Made by a program: the position numbers and the translations under genes. A stretch of DNA of 64,000 nt from Oreocharis arfaki (Eukaryota > Chordata > Aves > Passeriformes > Paramythiidae): NCBI GenBank assembly GCA_013398015.1, contig VZRR01009899.1, positions 202,684 to 266,683 of the forward strand, read 5' to 3'. Under the pieces are notes generated by a model that saw only the letters and a list, made by a program, of their open reading frames with translations, made no database searches and was not told the origin of the DNA. Numbering within the stretch: position 1 is the first letter of the stretch; each line of letters begins with the position of its first letter. Below, one piece after another: positions 63,361-64,000 of this stretch.

Positions 63361-64000
63361 AACGAGCTCGCCTTTCCGACCGTCCTTTTCCTTTGTGTCC
63401 TTTCTCTGCCCGGCACCGCGGCCGGCTCGGTGTGGCCGGGGACCAGCCAGGAGGCACCGCAGAGCTCAGCCCTGGGCTCAGCCCCGGCAGCATCCCCTGC
63501 CACGGCACCACAAAGTTGGTCCCAAATTCAGGGGCGGCTGTTGGCCCTGAGTAAGAGAGAAAGATAGAAAGTGGGGAGAGGGAAGAGAGGGAAGGAGGAA
63601 AAAAAAGAGAGGAGGGAAAAGAAAAAGAAAAAGAAAAAGAAAAAAGAAAAGAAAAGAAAAGAAAAGAAAAGAAAAGAAAAGAAAAGAAAAGAAAAGAAAA
63701 GAAAAGAAAAGAAAAGAAAAGAAAAGAAAAGAAAAGAAAAGAAAAGAAAAGAAAAGAAAAGAAAAGAAAAGAAAAGAAAAGAAAAGAAAAGAAAAGAAAA
63801 GAGCGAAGGAAGGGCACAAAGAAGGAGCGAAAAGCCACACGCGCGCTCTCCGCCCTGAGAAGGGTTAATGAAGCGCCCGGTGAAAATGTGCCCAGCATAT
63901 AATGGCACTGTCTGGCCCGTCCCCGCAGCCCCCCGTGCCCGCGCCCTCCGCGCAGGAGCTGCCCGGGGGCAGCGCAGCGCCGGGAATGCCGCCGGGCCGG
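63361..64000. promoter_or_regulatory. Start of a CpG island, probably a promoter
   Basis: Roughly 14 CpGs fall in 63361-63515 and about 20 in 63835-64000, with GC-rich sequence to the edge, far denser than elsewhere in the window. A TATAAT-like word lies at 63898-63903. The island is interrupted by the purine tract. In birds such islands usually mark promoters and first exons, so a gene probably begins at or beyond the right edge. Direction cannot be fixed and no coding start is recognised. Confidence 0.6.
63573..63803. repeat. Pure-purine tract with (GAAAA)31 microsatellite
   Basis: There is no pyrimidine on the plus strand for 231 bases. The inner order is an irregular GA-rich lead (63573-63620), three GAAAAA units and a longer A-unit (63621-63645), then 31 perfect GAAAA units (63646-63800). 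It creates artefactual open frames on both strands (Phe/Ser/Leu repeats on minus, Lys/Glu on plus). Such tracts can adopt triplex (H-DNA) structure. Confidence 0.99.

Noticed and set aside
63356..63898. 180-codon minus frame with long Phe/Ser/Leu repeats, and a Lys/Glu plus frame
   Set aside because: Both are translations of the GAAAA microsatellite.
1..64000. CRISPR array, operon, prophage, endogenous retrovirus, tRNA or known microRNA hairpin
   Set aside because: Looked for by eye on both strands; no spaced direct repeats, no gag/pol-like frames, no cloverleaf and no familiar mature microRNA seed context were found. An Infernal/tRNAscan run would be decisive.

Overview
This is a stretch of vertebrate nuclear DNA in which I recognise no protein-coding gene, no RNA gene and no prokaryotic-type system. 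The best guess for the organism is a sauropsid, most likely a bird. There are no recent mammalian-type SINEs or LINEs and young repeats are rare. The only interspersed repeats I can support are old, decayed copies of a short palindromic (MITE-like) family whose motif set I associate with bird, crocodilian and turtle genomes. Assembly marks are present: a 10-base run of N inside a poly-T tract (30729-30738) and one ambiguous base in an A-rich tract (42868). The organism call is inference.

Layout. From 1 to about 28.8 kb the sequence is intergenic or intronic. It is interrupted by islands that look like conserved non-coding DNA: AT-rich, few repeats, dense homeodomain, GATA or E-box-like motifs, and sometimes unusual CpG retention. 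The clearest are near 5.84-6.13, 9.44-9.78, 11.20-11.64, 15.33-16.73, 19.0-19.6 and 21.6-22.4 kb. A long AT-rich block runs from 28.85 to 30.70 kb. Further candidates lie at 34.17-34.76, 34.96-35.42 (CpG-retaining), 40.1-40.6, 41.1-41.7, 44.1-44.6, 46.9-47.7, 49.7-51.35, 56.2-57.1, 59.3-60.0 and 62.9-63.36 kb. Conservation cannot be measured from one sequence, so all of these are candidates only.

The right end differs. From about 63.36 kb to the edge the DNA becomes CpG-rich and looks like the beginning of a CpG island. The island is split by a 231-bp pure-purine tract holding 31 perfect GAAAA units. The promoter and first exon of a gene beyond the window is the natural reading. I could not identify that gene or the locus.

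Decayed copies of the palindromic family are supported at 2574-2780, 4862-4926, 11868-11930, 33143-33190, 49054-49134, 50648-50800, 50931-50966, 53918-53960 and 58386-58602. Weaker ones are at 25657-25728 and 28801-28844. Taken together the window reads as a gene-poor regulatory landscape. No new multi-gene system is visible.
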